From the NCBI GenBank assembly GCA_038501195.1, contig JBBPUQ010000007.1, positions 806,001-870,000 on the forward strand: DNA of 64,000 nt, written 5' to 3'. Source of the DNA: Nemania diffusa (Eukaryota > Ascomycota > Sordariomycetes > Xylariales > Xylariaceae). Below the pieces are notes generated by a model. The model saw nothing but the letters and a program-made list of their open reading frames with translations, searched no databases and was not told where the DNA came from. The position numbers and the translations under genes are program-made. Positions 1-13,230 of the stretch are shown one piece after another (position 1 is the stretch's first letter; each line of letters opens with the position of its first letter).

Positions 1-2743
1 TAATATATTTGAATAAATTTTCAATTATATTTGTTATTATTTATAATGTTTTAAATATATAACAAATAAATATAAAACATTTAAAAAGTTTAAACTTATT
101 TAAAAAAATAAATATACTTTATTATATTATTGTTATAAACTTTATTATTAAATTTTTATATATTTTATTAATTAATATTTTTTAAATTATTAAAAAATAT
201 AACATTAATAATATTTTATTAATAATAATATATAAGTTTTTTTAAAAAATATATGTTAATTTTAAATAATTTTATTTATATAGTGTAAAATGAAATAATT
301 ATAATTATTAAACTTTTTTTTTTAATATAATTAAAAAATGCTTTAAAAACTTATTTTAAATTAAAACTTTAGATTTATATTTAAGTTTTAATAAATTTTA
401 TAGCTATAAATAAAAATAATATTAAAAATATTTATTAGTTATTATTTACAAATAAACAGTTTTTAATAAAAAGCAAAACAAAAATATTAAAATAGCTATT
501 TATTATTATATTATAATATAATATAATATTTTATAAATTAATATTATTATAACAATTTAATATAATTTTAATAATATTAAATTGTTAATTATTAATTATA
601 GTTTAAATAAAATAATTTTTAATTTTTAGTTTTAAATTTTATTATTAATATTTAAACTTTAAACTTTTTATTATAGTTAATTATAAATTTAAATTTAATA
701 TTTTTATTTATAATTGTTTTAAATATTATAAACTATATTTAATTAAAAACTAAATTTTTAATAAATTTTTATAACTAATTTAATATATTAGAAATAAAAT
801 TAAAATAATTAAATAAATAATATATTTATAATTTATATTATAATAAATAAATTAATATATTTATAAAATAGTTATTAATATAATTTATTAAATTTATATT
901 TAAACTAATTTAATATAAAATATTTATATATTTATATAATATAAATTATTTTTATTTTTTAAAAATTAAAATATATTTTTAATTAAAATATAAAATAATT
1001 AAAAGATATAATTAAAAATATTTAAATATTAAATATAATTAAATTAAACTTTTATATATATTTATTTTTTAAAAAAAATATTATAATATTAAACTTTTAT
1101 ATAAAAAAAAAGTTTTATATATAAATAAAGTTATAATTAAGCTATAATTATATAATATTATATTATTATTAATTAAGATTTATATTATTTTAAAAAATTT
1201 TCATTTTATTTTTATAAATTTAAAAAATATTAATTTATAATATATTTAATTTTTTTAATTAAATAATTTTATTTTTTTTATAATAATTTTATATATTAAA
1301 TATAATAAATATATATATATATATATATAAAAATTTATTGTTATTTAAATATTGTTTTAAAGTTTTAAAAAAGAGTTAGTTTTTTTTAATTATAAATATA
1401 TTAAAAATATTTATTTAAAAATTTAAAAGTTTTATAAAAAAATATATAATAAATAATTTTTTAAATAATAATAATTTTTTTTTTTAAAATAATATAACTA
1501 TATTTTATAAATATTATAAAAATTTAACTTTAATAATAAAAAATATTTTAATTTTATTAATAATAATATAATAAAAGTTTTAATATAGTTATAATTATTT
1601 ATTTGTAAACTTTTAAATATTAATAATAAAAATTTAAAAATTTATAAAAGTTATAATAAAATATTTTTATTTTGTAAAATAAATTATAATAAATTTATTA
1701 TAATATTTTAAATATATTTTAAATTAATAAAAAAATAATATAATATTTATTATTATAATATAAATTTTATTTTAAATTAATAAAATAATTTTAAATTATA
1801 ATAGTAAAAAATAAAAATTAAATATTATAACTTTATTTAAAAATTATAAATTAATAATTAAATAATTTTTTTTTTTTTTATATTTAAACTTTAAAAATAA
1901 AATAAATAAATAAAAATAACTTATTTATTTATTTTATATAACTTTATATATAAAATTAATTAAATATATTATTTATTATTTTTTAATTGTAAATATTAAA
2001 AAAATATATAAATAAATTTACTTTTATATTTTATTAATTATTTATTAATAAAATTTATATTTAGTTTTTTTTTTAAATATTAATAATATTTAAGTTTTTT
2101 TAAATTTTAAATATATTTTTTAATAATTATTAAAAAATTTTAATTATAATATTATTATATTTATAAATAAACTATTTATTTAAAAGTTTGATTTTTTTTT
2201 AAAAAAAAACTTTTTAATTTTTAAAATAAAAATTATTTTTAAAATTTTAAATTTAAGCTTTTTTATTTTACTTTTTTTTAATTATTTATAATAACTTATA
2301 TTATATTATAAATTATATTATTAATAAAATTTATAAAAAAAATTTTATATTATTTTAATATATTAATTAATATTAATATTTTTTTATATTTAATATAATA
2401 TTAAAACTAATTATAATATATATTTAATATTATAATTATAATTATAAAAGTTATAATTAATAGTTAATTTATATAATAAATATTATTAATTTAAATATAA
2501 TAAAATTAATTAATATTGTTTTATTATTTTTTTAAATTAGTTTAAATATAAAGTTTTTATTTAATAATAAAAACTTATAAATTATAAATATTTATATTAA
2601 TAAATTTAATATTAATAATATTTGTTATATTAAAATAATTTTTTTACATATATAAATATATTTATAAATATATTTAAAAAAAATTTTTAATATAAAATAT
2701 ATTTAATATAAACAAATATAAAAAATTTAAAAAATAAGTTTTT
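1..2743. other. Unresolved AT-rich DNA, no gene seen
   Basis: This stretch is almost pure A+T with scattered GCT, ACT and AGT remnants, the same residue pattern as the mutated retrotransposons further on. I found no LTR, no readable protein motif and no copy of it elsewhere in the window. A short (AT)n run lies near 1306-1328. It is most likely older mutated transposon sequence, but that is inference. Confidence 0.5.
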
Positions 2744-2935
2744 TATTAAAAAGTAGCTATTATTATATTATGTTATATTATATATATAATAAAAATAAAT
2801 TAAATATTAGCTAATTAATATTTAAAAAAACTTAATATATAAAATTAATTTTTAAATAAAAATAATTTATTATAATTATTTTTTAATATTAATAATTATT
2901 TTACAAAACAATTATATTTATATTATATATTATAA
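2744..2935 (+). repeat. X2 5' LTR (end deleted)
   Basis: It aligns with the 200-bp X LTR at 10610-10809. The last bases of the LTR and about 30 bases of the following leader are missing relative to X1. The gap lies between two copies of a short ATATTGCAAT-like sequence seen in X1 near 10795 and 10835, suggesting a deletion between direct repeats. The 3' boundary is approximate. Confidence 0.75.
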
Positions 2936-3169
2936 TATAATAATTAATAAATTAAAAAATAAAATAACTAAATTATAAACTATTATATAATTAAATATTA
3001 GTTATAATAAATTAAAAAAAAACTTTTTTAATAAAAATATATTTTTAAAAAATTAATAAAATTTAATATTTTAATTTAAAAATATTTTGCTATTATAAAA
3101 ACAAGTTTTTATAAAATTATTAGTTATTATTTAATAATTATTTATTAAAAAAATATTATTTTAAATAAT
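2744..3169 (+). mobile_element. Element X2, 5' fragment (Ty3/gypsy LTR retrotransposon)
   Basis: This is the left end of an X-family element. It runs from the 5' LTR into the untranslated leader and matches 10610-11072 of X1 with mostly C-to-T and G-to-A differences. It stops at 3169, where element Y1 is inserted; the rest of X2 resumes at 24131. The interruption is proved by the duplicated target ATAAT at 3165-3169 and 24131-24135, which in X1 is the single uninterrupted GTAAT at 11068-11072. The base just left of 2744 does not match the right flank at 30817, so the outer target duplication of X2 is not visible. Confidence 0.85.
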
Positions 3170-3395
3170 TAATATAAATAAATATAGAGGTTTTGAAAAA
3201 TGGGTTTTTAAAAACTACTTTATATATATTTATAACACTAGTTTTATTTAGAACTATTTTATATTAATAGATTAAATAAATAAGAAAAGCTTTTAAGTTT
3301 TTTTTTTTAACTTGACTTTATAAGTTTACTTTTTTTAATTTATATTATATTTTTATAAATTTAAATATAAGTATTATTTATAGTAGATTTTATTA
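3170..3395 (+). repeat. Y1 5' LTR
   Basis: This 226-bp LTR runs from TAATATAAATA to GATTTTATTA. It is less mutated than most Y LTRs and keeps several G residues (AGAGG, TGGG). It matches the right LTR at 23905-24130 and all the solo LTRs. The unmutated copy at 3859-4084 shows that the ancestral ends were close to TA(G/A)TA and TACTA rather than the usual TG and CA. Confidence 0.92.
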
Positions 3396-3858
3396 AGTAA
3401 TATAGTAAGTTTTATAATTATATAACTTTATATTTTTAAGTTTTTTTTTTTTTTTTTGTTAATGGATTATATATTATTTGTAATATATTGTTTAAAGTAT
3501 TTTGTTTAAATTAAATTTTTATTATTTAAACGTTTTAACTTTAGTATATATGTTATAATAAAGTTTTTTATTTTTTTAAGCAATATATATATTTTTAACA
3601 ATATATTATTTTATTTGAATTAAATTTTTATTATTTAAATATAACATTAATTAAATTTAATAAATTTTTGTTTTAAACAATTAATTATTACTAGAGTTTT
3701 TATAAATTAATATAAATTAATGTAAAAATTTTTATACTATTTTTATATTTTTATGTTTTTATATATTAAAGCAGTTATGTTAATTTTTTTTAATTATATT
3801 TAGTTATAGCTAATATTTATAATATTTTTAGTTAATAGTTTTTTAAATATTAATTTAT
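3396..3858 (+). pseudogene. Y1 internal sequence, leader
   Basis: This is the part of Y1 between its 5' LTR and the solo LTR insertion. It aligns with 41621-42068 of Y2. It is T-rich, with a poly-T run near 3440-3458. I found no reading frame and no convincing primer-binding site. Confidence 0.6.
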
Positions 3859-4084
3859 TAGTAAGGTTTACTATGGGTAGTGCTTGTATTTAAGTTTGTA
3901 AAAGTATGATCTAAATTAAAAAGAGTAGACCTGCAAAGTTAGGTCAAAGGAGGAGACTTAAGAGCTTCTCTCACTTATCTAATCTACCGATGTGGGGTAG
4001 TTTTAAATAGGACTAGTGCTAGAGATATGTACAAAGTGGTTTTAAAAGACCTATTTTTTAAAACCTTTATACCTGTTTATATTA
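3859..4084 (-). repeat. Y solo LTR, nearly unmutated, nested in Y1
   Basis: The reverse complement of this 226-bp block aligns base for base with the Y LTRs, but it keeps the C and G residues the other copies have lost, for example GGTCAAAGGAGGAGAC and CTACCGATGTGGGG on the plus strand. It is flanked by the duplication TTTAT at 3854-3858 and 4085-4089. The uninterrupted target is TTTAT at 42064-42068 in Y2. It is therefore a solo LTR in opposite orientation to Y1. Its low mutation level suggests it arrived later than the heavy mutation, or escaped because it is short. Confidence 0.95.
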
Positions 4085-7000
4085 TTTATTTTATATTTAA
4101 ATAGTAATAATTATATTAAAATTTTATTATATATAATTAAATTTAACTTTATTATTTTTTTTTATTTTTTTTTATATAATTTAAATCGTTATATATTTGT
4201 TTTATTAATTGAATAATTTTATAAAATTTATTAATTTATATATATATATTTATTTAATTAGTAATTAATAATTAAATGTTTTTATAAAACTTATATTATA
4301 TTTTATATTTTTAAAAAATATTTTAGTTTTATTTTTTTATTATATTAATATAATTGTTTAATTATTTTATTTATTTTATTATATTATTTTATTATATTTT
4401 TGTTATATATATTAAATAAAAATATAAAAAAGTATATTTATAAAAAAAAAAAAATTTTTTTATAATTAAAAAGTTTTATTTATTTGTTGCTATTAAAAAT
4501 TTTATACTAAAATTAATTAAATTTAATATAATAAAACTTTTGTAATAACTTAATTTTTAATTATAATTAAAATTTTATAGTAATATTACTTTAATGTTTT
4601 AAAAATTTTAAAAGCTTTGGTTTTTATATATATAGTTATATATAAAGCGAAAATTATAAATTATAAACAATATATTATTTGATTTTAAATTAAATAAAAA
4701 TATAAATATTAAAATAAAAACAATATTTTAAAAGTTTAGTAATAATTGTTATATTTAAAAATATTTTTAAAACAAGTTTAATAATTAAAAAAAAAAAAAC
4801 TATAAAATAAATGAAATATTTAATATAATATATAAATATATAATAAATAAAAAAGATATTTTTATTTTATAAAATATAATAAATATAATAATAAATAATA
4901 TATAAATAATAATAATAAAATGTATAATTTAATAATAAATAATTATAAATTTTATAAATGTTGTTATAATAATAATTAAGCTAGTTTTTAATAAATTATT
5001 AAATTAATTGCAAAAATTAAATATATTATTAAAAAAATTAACTAATTAATTTTTAATATAGTTTATAATAGCAACTAAAAAGTTCAATTAAAATATTTTT
5101 ATATTATAAAATATATTATATAATAAAGCAGCAATAATATATTTTATTTAAAAAAAGCTATAATATATTAAAACAATAAAAACTTTTAACAAAAGCAATA
5201 ATAATTAATATAAAGTTATAATAGTTATTTATATATATATAAATTTAAATATTAAAAACTATTTATATTTTTTTAAAAATAATAATATATTAGCAAAATA
5301 TATATTATATATTATTAAAATAAAACTTTTAATTATAATAACAGCTGTTTAAAAGTTTTTTTTTTATTAATATAGTTGTTAAAAAAATAAATAAAATAAC
5401 AAAAACTAAACATTTTTTTAGCTATAGCGTAAAAATAATAAACTTTTATAAAAAAAAAAAAAACTTTAAATATAAAAATAGTTATAATAAATACTGAAAT
5501 AAATATTAAAAAAAAAAAAAAAAAATCGGGTTTATATAACATAAAAAAAAAAAAAAGCTTTAGTTTTTTTATTAAATTTTTTATTTTTAAATTTAAATTT
5601 AAATAATAAAATATTTATTATAATTAATTATAATACTATATATAAATATTATAATAAAACTTTTAATTTAATTAAAAAATATAACTAATATATATAAAAA
5701 TATAATAAAAAGATTTTCAAATAAATTATATATATATTATTTATATATTTAGTTATATATATATATAAGTAATATTATATATTATTTTTAATAAAAAATA
5801 ATTTATTTTATTATTTAAAAGTTTATATTAAATAGCTAAATTTTTTATTTATTTTAAATATTATTTTTTTTATATTTAATTATAACTTTAAAAGTATAGC
5901 TAATTTAAAAAATAAATTTATTGTTTTTAAGTTATAATAAGTTTTTTTAAAGTTTTATAAATTTAAAACAATATATTAAACTATTAATAATATATTTTAA
6001 TATTTTATAATTATTGCTAAAAAAAAGTTTAATAAAAGCAATTATATAATTTATTTAAATATAAAAATAAATTATACTTTTATTATTAAAAAGCTATTTA
6101 ACTAGTTTAAATATATTATTAAAATAAAAAATAATAAATTTAAAAATATAAATAAAAAGAATATATATTATATAAAAAAAACTAAGTTTAAATTTTATTT
6201 ATTAAAATATAATAAATATAAATTTTTAAAGTTAATAAAATTTAAAAAATTAAACTAAATATTAAATTATAATATTAAACTAATTTTATTATTTAAAAAT
6301 AAAATTTTAAACTTTTATAATATTAAAATTAATTATTATATTAATATAATAACTTTTGTTAATATATTTAATTTTAAAATCTTTTTTTAAATATATTTAA
6401 AAATATATTTATATATATAAAAAATTATTTTAATATAAAAAATATTATTTATATTAAATTTATTAATATAAATATTAATAATTTATAAACTTTTATTATT
6501 AAATAAAAACTTTATATTTAAATTAGTTTAAAAAAATAGTATAATAGTATTAATTAATTTTATTATATTTAAATCAGTAATATATATTAATTTATTGTTA
6601 AAAATTAAAACTATTTTTAAAAAAACATAAGTTAATATAATTTAAAAATAGCAATATATAAACAAAAATATTAAAAATATATAAAACAAATACTTTAAAG
6701 CTATAATAATAACTATAAAATTAACAGTAATTAAAATTGTTATATTTTAAATATTTATTAATTAAAAATTAACTTTAGTTATTATTAATATAAAAAATAT
6801 AAATATAAATATTATTAAAATAAATATTTATATTTTTAATAATTTTAAATTATTTAATATTTATTATATAAATTAATTATTAACTATAATTTTTATTGTT
6901 ATAGTTATAATATTAAATATATATTTAATTAATTTTAATATTATAACTAATTTTAATATTATATTAAATATTAAAAATATATTAATATTAATTAATATAT

Positions 7001-9106
7001 TAAAATAATATAAATTTTTTTTTATAAATTTTATTAATAATATAATTTATAATATAATATAAGCTATTATAAATAAATAATTATTAAATATATTTTTTTT
7101 GTTTAAAAAAGCTAAAATAAAAAAAATTAAATTTAAAATTTTAGAAATAACTTTTATTTTAAAAATTAAAATATTTTTTAAAAAAAAAAAATTAAATTTT
7201 TAAATAAATAGTTTATTTATATAAATAGCAATATTATAACTAAAAAAATTTTGTAACTATTAAAAAATATATTTAAAATTTAAAAAAACTAAAATATTAT
7301 TAATATTTTAAAAAAAAACTAGATATAAATTTTATTAATAAATAATTAATAAAATATAAAACTAAATTTATATATATATTTTTTTAATATTTAAAATTAA
7401 AAAACAATAAATATTATTTTTAATTAATTTTATAAACAAAATTATATAAAATAAATAAATAAATTATTTTTTTTTATTTATTTTATTTTTATAATTTAAA
7501 TATAAAAAAAAAAAACTTATTTTTGTTTAATTATTAATTTGTAAACTTTATATAAAGTTGCAATATTTAATAGTTATTTTTTATTATTATAATTTAAAGT
7601 TATTTTATTAATTTAAAATAAAAAATATATTATAATAATTAATATTATATTGTTTTTTTATTAATTTAACATTTATTTAAAATATTATAATAAATTTATT
7701 ATAATTAGTTTTAAAAAATTAAAACAGTTTATTATAACTTTAATAAACTTTTAAAAATTTTTTATTTATATTTAAAAATTTATAAATAAACTATTATAAT
7801 TATATTAAAATTTCTATTATATTTTTATTAATAATATTGTAATTTTTTTAATTATTAAAATTAAATATTTGTAATATTTACAAAATATATTTATATTATT
7901 TTAAAAAAAAAAAATTTTATTATATATTTTTTTATAAAACTTTTAAGCTTTTAAATAAATATTTTTAATTTATTTATAATTAAAAAAAAGCTAGCTATTT
8001 TTTAAAACTTTAAGTTTTTAAATTAATTAAAAGCTTTAAAGTAATATTTAAACAGTAATAAATTTTTATATACTTTATTTTTTTATTATATTTAATATAT
8101 AAAGTTATTGTAAAAAAAAAAAACTAGACTATTAAATTAAAAATATTAACTAAATAAAGTTGTAAATAATAATTTTAGTAAATATTAAATATATTATAAA
8201 TTAATATTTTTTAAATTTATAAAAATACAATTAAAATTTTTTAAAATAATACAAATATTAATTTATAATAATATAATATTATATTATTACAATTTAGCTA
8301 AAACTTTATTTATATAAATAAATGTTTTTTTTAAATAAAAGTTTAATATTATAATATTTTATTTAAAAAATAAATATATATAAAAATTTAATTTAGTTAT
8401 ATTTAATATTTAAATATTTTTAATTATATTTTTTAATTGTTTTATATTTTAATTAAAAATATATTATAATTTTTTAAAAATAAAAATAGTTTATATTATA
8501 TAAATATATAAACATTTAAAAACTATAGTAATAATATTATATAATTTAATAATTATATTTATAAACTATTATTTTATTAAAAACATTTTAAATTAAACTA
8601 GTTTAAATATAAATTTAATAAATTATATTAATAAATATATAATAAATATATTAATTTATTTATTATAATATAAATTATAAATATATTATTTATTTAAATA
8701 TTTTAATTTTATTTTTAATATATTAAATTAGCTATAAAACTTTATTAATTTAATAAATATTAAAAACAAAGTTTAATAATTTATTAAAAATTTAATTTTT
8801 AATTAAATATAGTTTATAATATTTAAAACAATTATAAATAAAAAAGTTAAATTTAAATTTATAATTAATTATAACAAAAACTTTAAATATTATAAAATTT
8901 TAAAAGCTATTTATAAAAATAATAAAAATATTGTAAATTTTTTATGTTTTAATTATTTATTTGTTATAATTAATAAATTGTTATATAATATAAATTGCAA
9001 AAAAAAATATAAGCTATATATTTTAAAAAAATAAGTTAATAAATTTTTAAATATAATATATAATAATAAATATTATTTTAAATATAAATATATAATAATA
9101 AAATTT
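4085..9106 (+). pseudogene. Y1 internal coding region, heavily mutated (gag-pol)
   Basis: This block aligns over its length with 42064-47838 of Y2. The position in a gypsy element predicts gag, protease, reverse transcriptase and the start of integrase. Every frame is broken by TAA/TAG, and I could not recognise a catalytic motif with confidence. Y2 carries about 977 extra bases (42939-43915) that are absent here at about 4993. An open 69-codon stretch on the minus strand at 5333-5542 is rich in Phe, Ile and Lys and is not a gene. Element W interrupts the region at 9107-9111. Confidence 0.6.
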
Positions 9107-9111
9107 GAACT

Positions 9112-9419
9112 TGTTGAACCAATGATTTAATAAAACTTGTATATATATACTAAGTGTGTACAACCAGGACCTGGACTAGGACTTTTATTAAGTAATCAAA
9201 GAGATAAAGAATATAAGGACTTACTGGGATCTACAGGACCCACAGGTCCTACATACACATACATATAAATAATTTGCGTACAACTTTTTTAGTTGTACTT
9301 TTTTTTGTAAAATATATATATAAATCAATATAGAACTTTAGAACTTAGAAATAAACTTTAAACTTTATAAATTATTTTGAATTTTTTTATGTATATATAT
9401 ATAAAAAGTTTTACTAATA
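9112..9419 (+). repeat. W 5' LTR
   Basis: This 308-bp LTR is among the least mutated sequences in the window. It has GC-richer stretches such as CAACCAGGACCTGGACTAGG at 9162-9181. Compared with the 3' LTR it retains G but has lost C in its right half, so the two LTRs carry opposite-strand mutations. It contains a short hairpin-like inverted repeat near 9281-9296, GTACAAC followed by GTTGTAC. Confidence 0.95.
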
Positions 9420-10604
9420 CTAATTAGTAATTACAGAATATAATTATAAATTAGCAAAATAAAAAAGTAAAGCTTAGCTATAAAATAGCTTTTGTATTAG
9501 ATCTTTTACTTTTTGTATAAAAAATGAACTATTATTTGTATTAATTAGCAAAAAAAAAGTTGAATTAACTATTGAACAAAAAAACTTAACTATTATAAAA
9601 TTAAGAACTTTTTTTATATAATATTTAGTTATTTTTGTATAAAAATCAATAAAACTATAAGCTATTTTATATATTTAACTTTTTAATTATTTTATTTATT
9701 TATTTATTTTTTTATTTTTATATCGACTTTTTTTTTTTTACAATTATGTTAGAACTTATAACAAAATCAGTTATAATAGCTGTAGCTGCAGTAGTTAAAA
9801 CTAATTACTTTGAATTTTTGAATAAAAAACTGCATTTATTTTTGTATAAAAATATAGCTAAAAAAAGTAATATCGATATTTTCAAATAAAAAAACAAAAC
9901 CGATTTTAAATATTAAAATATTATTATTAATTTAAACAATTTAATTATTTTAGTACAAATGTTTATATATTTTATATAATGTTTAAAAAAGTATATATAA
10001 TTAAAAATTGAAAGTAAATAGTTTATATAAACTTTTATAATAAACTTTGAAAATTAAACAAAATTTATATTTATAAATACTAGTTATATATTTAAATATA
10101 TATTTGTTATAATAGCTGCAAGCAATAAAAAAATCAAAATATATAGAAATATATATAATAATAAGCTTATATATATACTTAAAAAATTTAACAATAACAA
10201 CAACAATAAAAAATCAAATAATAATATATTTATATAAATAATTTTAGCATTTATACTAGCAAATATATTAGAATTTTTAATTATATAAACAAACTATTTA
10301 ATATTATAACTAGCTATATTAAAACTAATAATATTAGTATATATTTTAATATTTAGTACAAATAATTAAATATTTTTTTTTTTTATATAAATAAAAACTT
10401 AAAAATTTGTATTTATTTCTAAGATTTTTATTATATATTTTATATTTTTATTAATATATAAAAATCAATTGTACAAATTTCTTTTTATTTAGATTATTTA
10501 TAATAATTTAATTAAAATAGCTTAATTTATTATATTTATTAAAATATAACGATTTAACTAAAACTACAGCAATAAACTATATAATATATTATATAATAAA
10601 GCTT
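9420..10604 (+). pseudogene. W leader and start of gag, degraded
   Basis: This lies between the W 5' LTR and the X1 insertion. It starts CTAATTAGTAATTACAG, where the primer-binding site is expected, but no tRNA match is clear. The sequence is A+T-rich with stops in every frame. It is inferred to hold the leader and the first part of gag by position only. Confidence 0.5.
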
Positions 10605-10609
10605 GAATT

Positions 10610-10809
10610 TGTAAAAGAGTAGCTACTATTATGCTACGCTGTACTATATATACAGCAGATACAAGCTAAATATTAGCTAGTTAATATTTAAAAAAACATA
10701 ATATATAGAATTAATTTTTAAATAAAAGTAATTTATTACAACTACTTTTTAGAATTAACAATTACTTTGTAAAACAACTGTATTTATACTATATATTGCA
10801 ATTTTTATA
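10610..10809 (+). repeat. X1 5' LTR
   Basis: This 200-bp LTR starts TGTAAAAGAGTAGCTAC and ends at GCAATTTTTATA, the mutated form of GTAACTTTTACA. It matches the 3' LTR at 17925-18124 and, inverted, those of X3 and X4. It is relatively well preserved in its first 60 bases. Confidence 0.93.
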
Positions 10810-11099
10810 CTTTTTTATTTTTATATTAAATATTGCAATATAATAGCTAATAAGTTAAAAAATAAAGTAATTAAGTTATAAACTGCTATATAGTTAAATA
10901 TTAGCTACAATAAATTAAAAAGGGACTTTTTTAATAAAAACATGTTTTTAAAAAACTAATAGAATTTAATACTTCGATTTAAAAATATTTTATTTTTATA
11001 AAAATAAGCTTTTATAGAACTATTAGTTATTATTTAATAATTATTTGTTAAAAAAATGCTACTTTAAGTAATATAGCTAATAAACTAAAATATATAACT

Positions 11100-12010
11100 A
11101 AATATATAATTAGTTAAATTATTTAGTTTAAAAATTGTTTAGTTAATAATTGAAAATAATATGAAATATTTAATTTATAATTGTAAAAAGTTTAATTAAA
11201 AAGCTATTACAGCTAAAATAAAAAACTAAATTGCTATAATTAAAAAAAGTAACTAATAAAAACTAAAATATAACAATTTAATATAAATTATTTAAATATT
11301 AAACTAAATGTTATAAAATATTTTAATTAATTAGTAGTTATATTATAAAACTTTAAAATATTTAAAACTAAAAGTATAAACTATTTTAAAAAACTTTTAA
11401 AAGTTTATTAAAAAAAAAAAATGTAAACTTTGAGCTGTTTAAATGTATTTTTTAAATATAGTTTATAAAAATTTATTAAAACAAAAATAAAACTTTTAAA
11501 ACTTTTTTTTTAAAATAGCAAGTTTTAATATATAAATTAAAAAACAAAAGTTAATTAAATAATAATTTTAAATTAATATTTAACTATTAATATAAACTAT
11601 AAAAAAGTATTAAAAAGTTGTTTATTTAATAACAAATTTTATTAAATAATATAGTAATAATATTATATAAAGTAAAAAAATAATAAAATATATAATAAAT
11701 AAACAAATTATTTAAATTTATTTTTAAATAATTATATATTAAAAGTATATTAAATAAATATAGCTATATTAATAATATTTAATTTAACAAACTAATTTAA
11801 ACTAAAAGTTAATTATATAAATAAAAAAATTGTTAATAAAACAAAAACTACAGCAAGTTATAATATATAAAAACAAATAAACTATTTTTTTGTTTTTATT
11901 GTAATAAATTTAAACATTTAGTTAAAAACTATTAAAAAAAACGTTATAATATATAAGCAGCAAATAATCGAAAAATATACAGAATTTAATTGTTAGTACT
12001 AAAATATTTT
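11100..12010 (+). pseudogene. X1 gag, degraded, with zinc knuckle
   Basis: Gag is the retrotransposon capsid and nucleocapsid protein. The diagnostic part is 11891-11932, which reads CFYCNKFKHLVKNY. It fits CX2CX4HX4C if the last Tyr (TAT) is a mutated Cys (TGT) and the Lys before His is a mutated Gly. X3 shows the same motif on the minus strand at 61440-61481, mutated at other positions. The region upstream is presumed capsid by position but has stops in all frames. The start codon is not recoverable. Confidence 0.75.
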
Positions 12011-12604
12011 AAAAAAGTATAAAATATTAAAACTGTTTAGTTTAATATTAAAAAAAAGTTAAAAAACAAACTAAAATAAAACAATATATTTAATTTATTT
12101 TAGTTAAAAGCTTTTAAGTGTTTAATATAAACAAATTATTTAAAACTTTAGTTTTTTTTAAACTATATAATAAAAAGCTGTAAAAATAAATAATAATAAA
12201 TATAAATATAAAAATATAAATAAATATTGTTTGTAAAAATTTAATATAAAAAAAGTTTTAATTAATTAATATATAAGTTTTGTTTTTATTAAGTTTTAAT
12301 AGCAAATTTTTATATTGTTAAAAAGTTTATAAAGTAATATTAAAAATAATTAATATTAAAAATGTTTGTAAATTTTTTATATAAATATTTTTTATTATTA
12401 AATATAATTAGTTAATATTTAAATTTTTATTATTAAAATTAAATATAAAACAATTAAAAGTTATTTTAAATATTATATTAAATTAATAATATTTTAAAAA
12501 GTTTAAAAAAGTAAATTTTGAAAAGTTTGCTAATATAATAATTAAAAAAAAACATATTTTTATTGCAAACTTTATAAATATAAAACTAAAAAAAAAACTT
12601 TTTT

Positions 12605-13230
12605 TTAAAAAAATTAATAACAAAGCTTAATTAAAACAAATTAATTTACTATAATGTTTTAAAAACTTTTGTTATATATATTTTAAACAAAATATAAAAA
12701 AATTATTAATTTTAAATAAAATAAAATATATAATTAACTTAATAAAAAAAGCAAAAATATTTTTTAAATTTATATATTTTATTATAAAAACTTAATAAAA
12801 AATGCTTAAAAAATATTTAACAAAAAATTAACGCTTAAAAAAAATTTAATATTTAAAAGTAAATATAAAAATATTTATATTATTTATATTTAAAAAAAAT
12901 AATATAATATAGCTATATATAAACTATAAAAAGTTAAATAAAATTACTGCAAAAAATAAATATTTTTTACTTTTAATTTTAAAAATTATAAACTATTTAA
13001 AATTTATAAAAATATTTACTATTAAATTTAAATTAAATTTAGCAACAAATAAAAAACTGCTTTTTAAATATATTATAGTTATTTTAAATATATAGTAATA
13101 TTATTTAAATTAATTAATACTTTAATAATATTTTAAGTTTATATATATAAAGTTTTAATAAAACTAATAAACTATATTTATATAATTTATTTAAATAATA
13201 TTGTTATTTTTTTTAATATAAAAAAAAATA
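12605..13230 (+). pseudogene. X1 reverse transcriptase, degraded (Ty3/gypsy)
   Basis: The reverse transcriptase copies retrotransposon RNA into DNA. At 12913-12960 the frame reads LYINYKKLNKITAKNKYF, which corresponds to the family's LCVDYRxLNxxTxKNxYP block. At 13185-13208 it reads IYLNNIVI, the catalytic VYLDDI box with both Asp (GAT) changed to Asn (AAT) by G-to-A mutation. The two blocks lie in different frames, so indels as well as point mutations have broken it. The better preserved X3 copy lets the region upstream be followed to about 12605. Confidence 0.85.

Noticed and set aside
3859..4084. A short MITE, SINE or small RNA gene
   Set aside because: The same 226-bp unit forms both ends of Y1 and Y2 and has 5-bp duplications, so it is an LTR. 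No terminal inverted repeat or tRNA-like boxes A and B were found.
5333..5542. 69-codon open frame on the minus strand
   Set aside because: It consists mostly of Phe, Ile, Lys and Tyr, lies in the Y1 interior, and is not kept open in Y2. It is a composition artefact.
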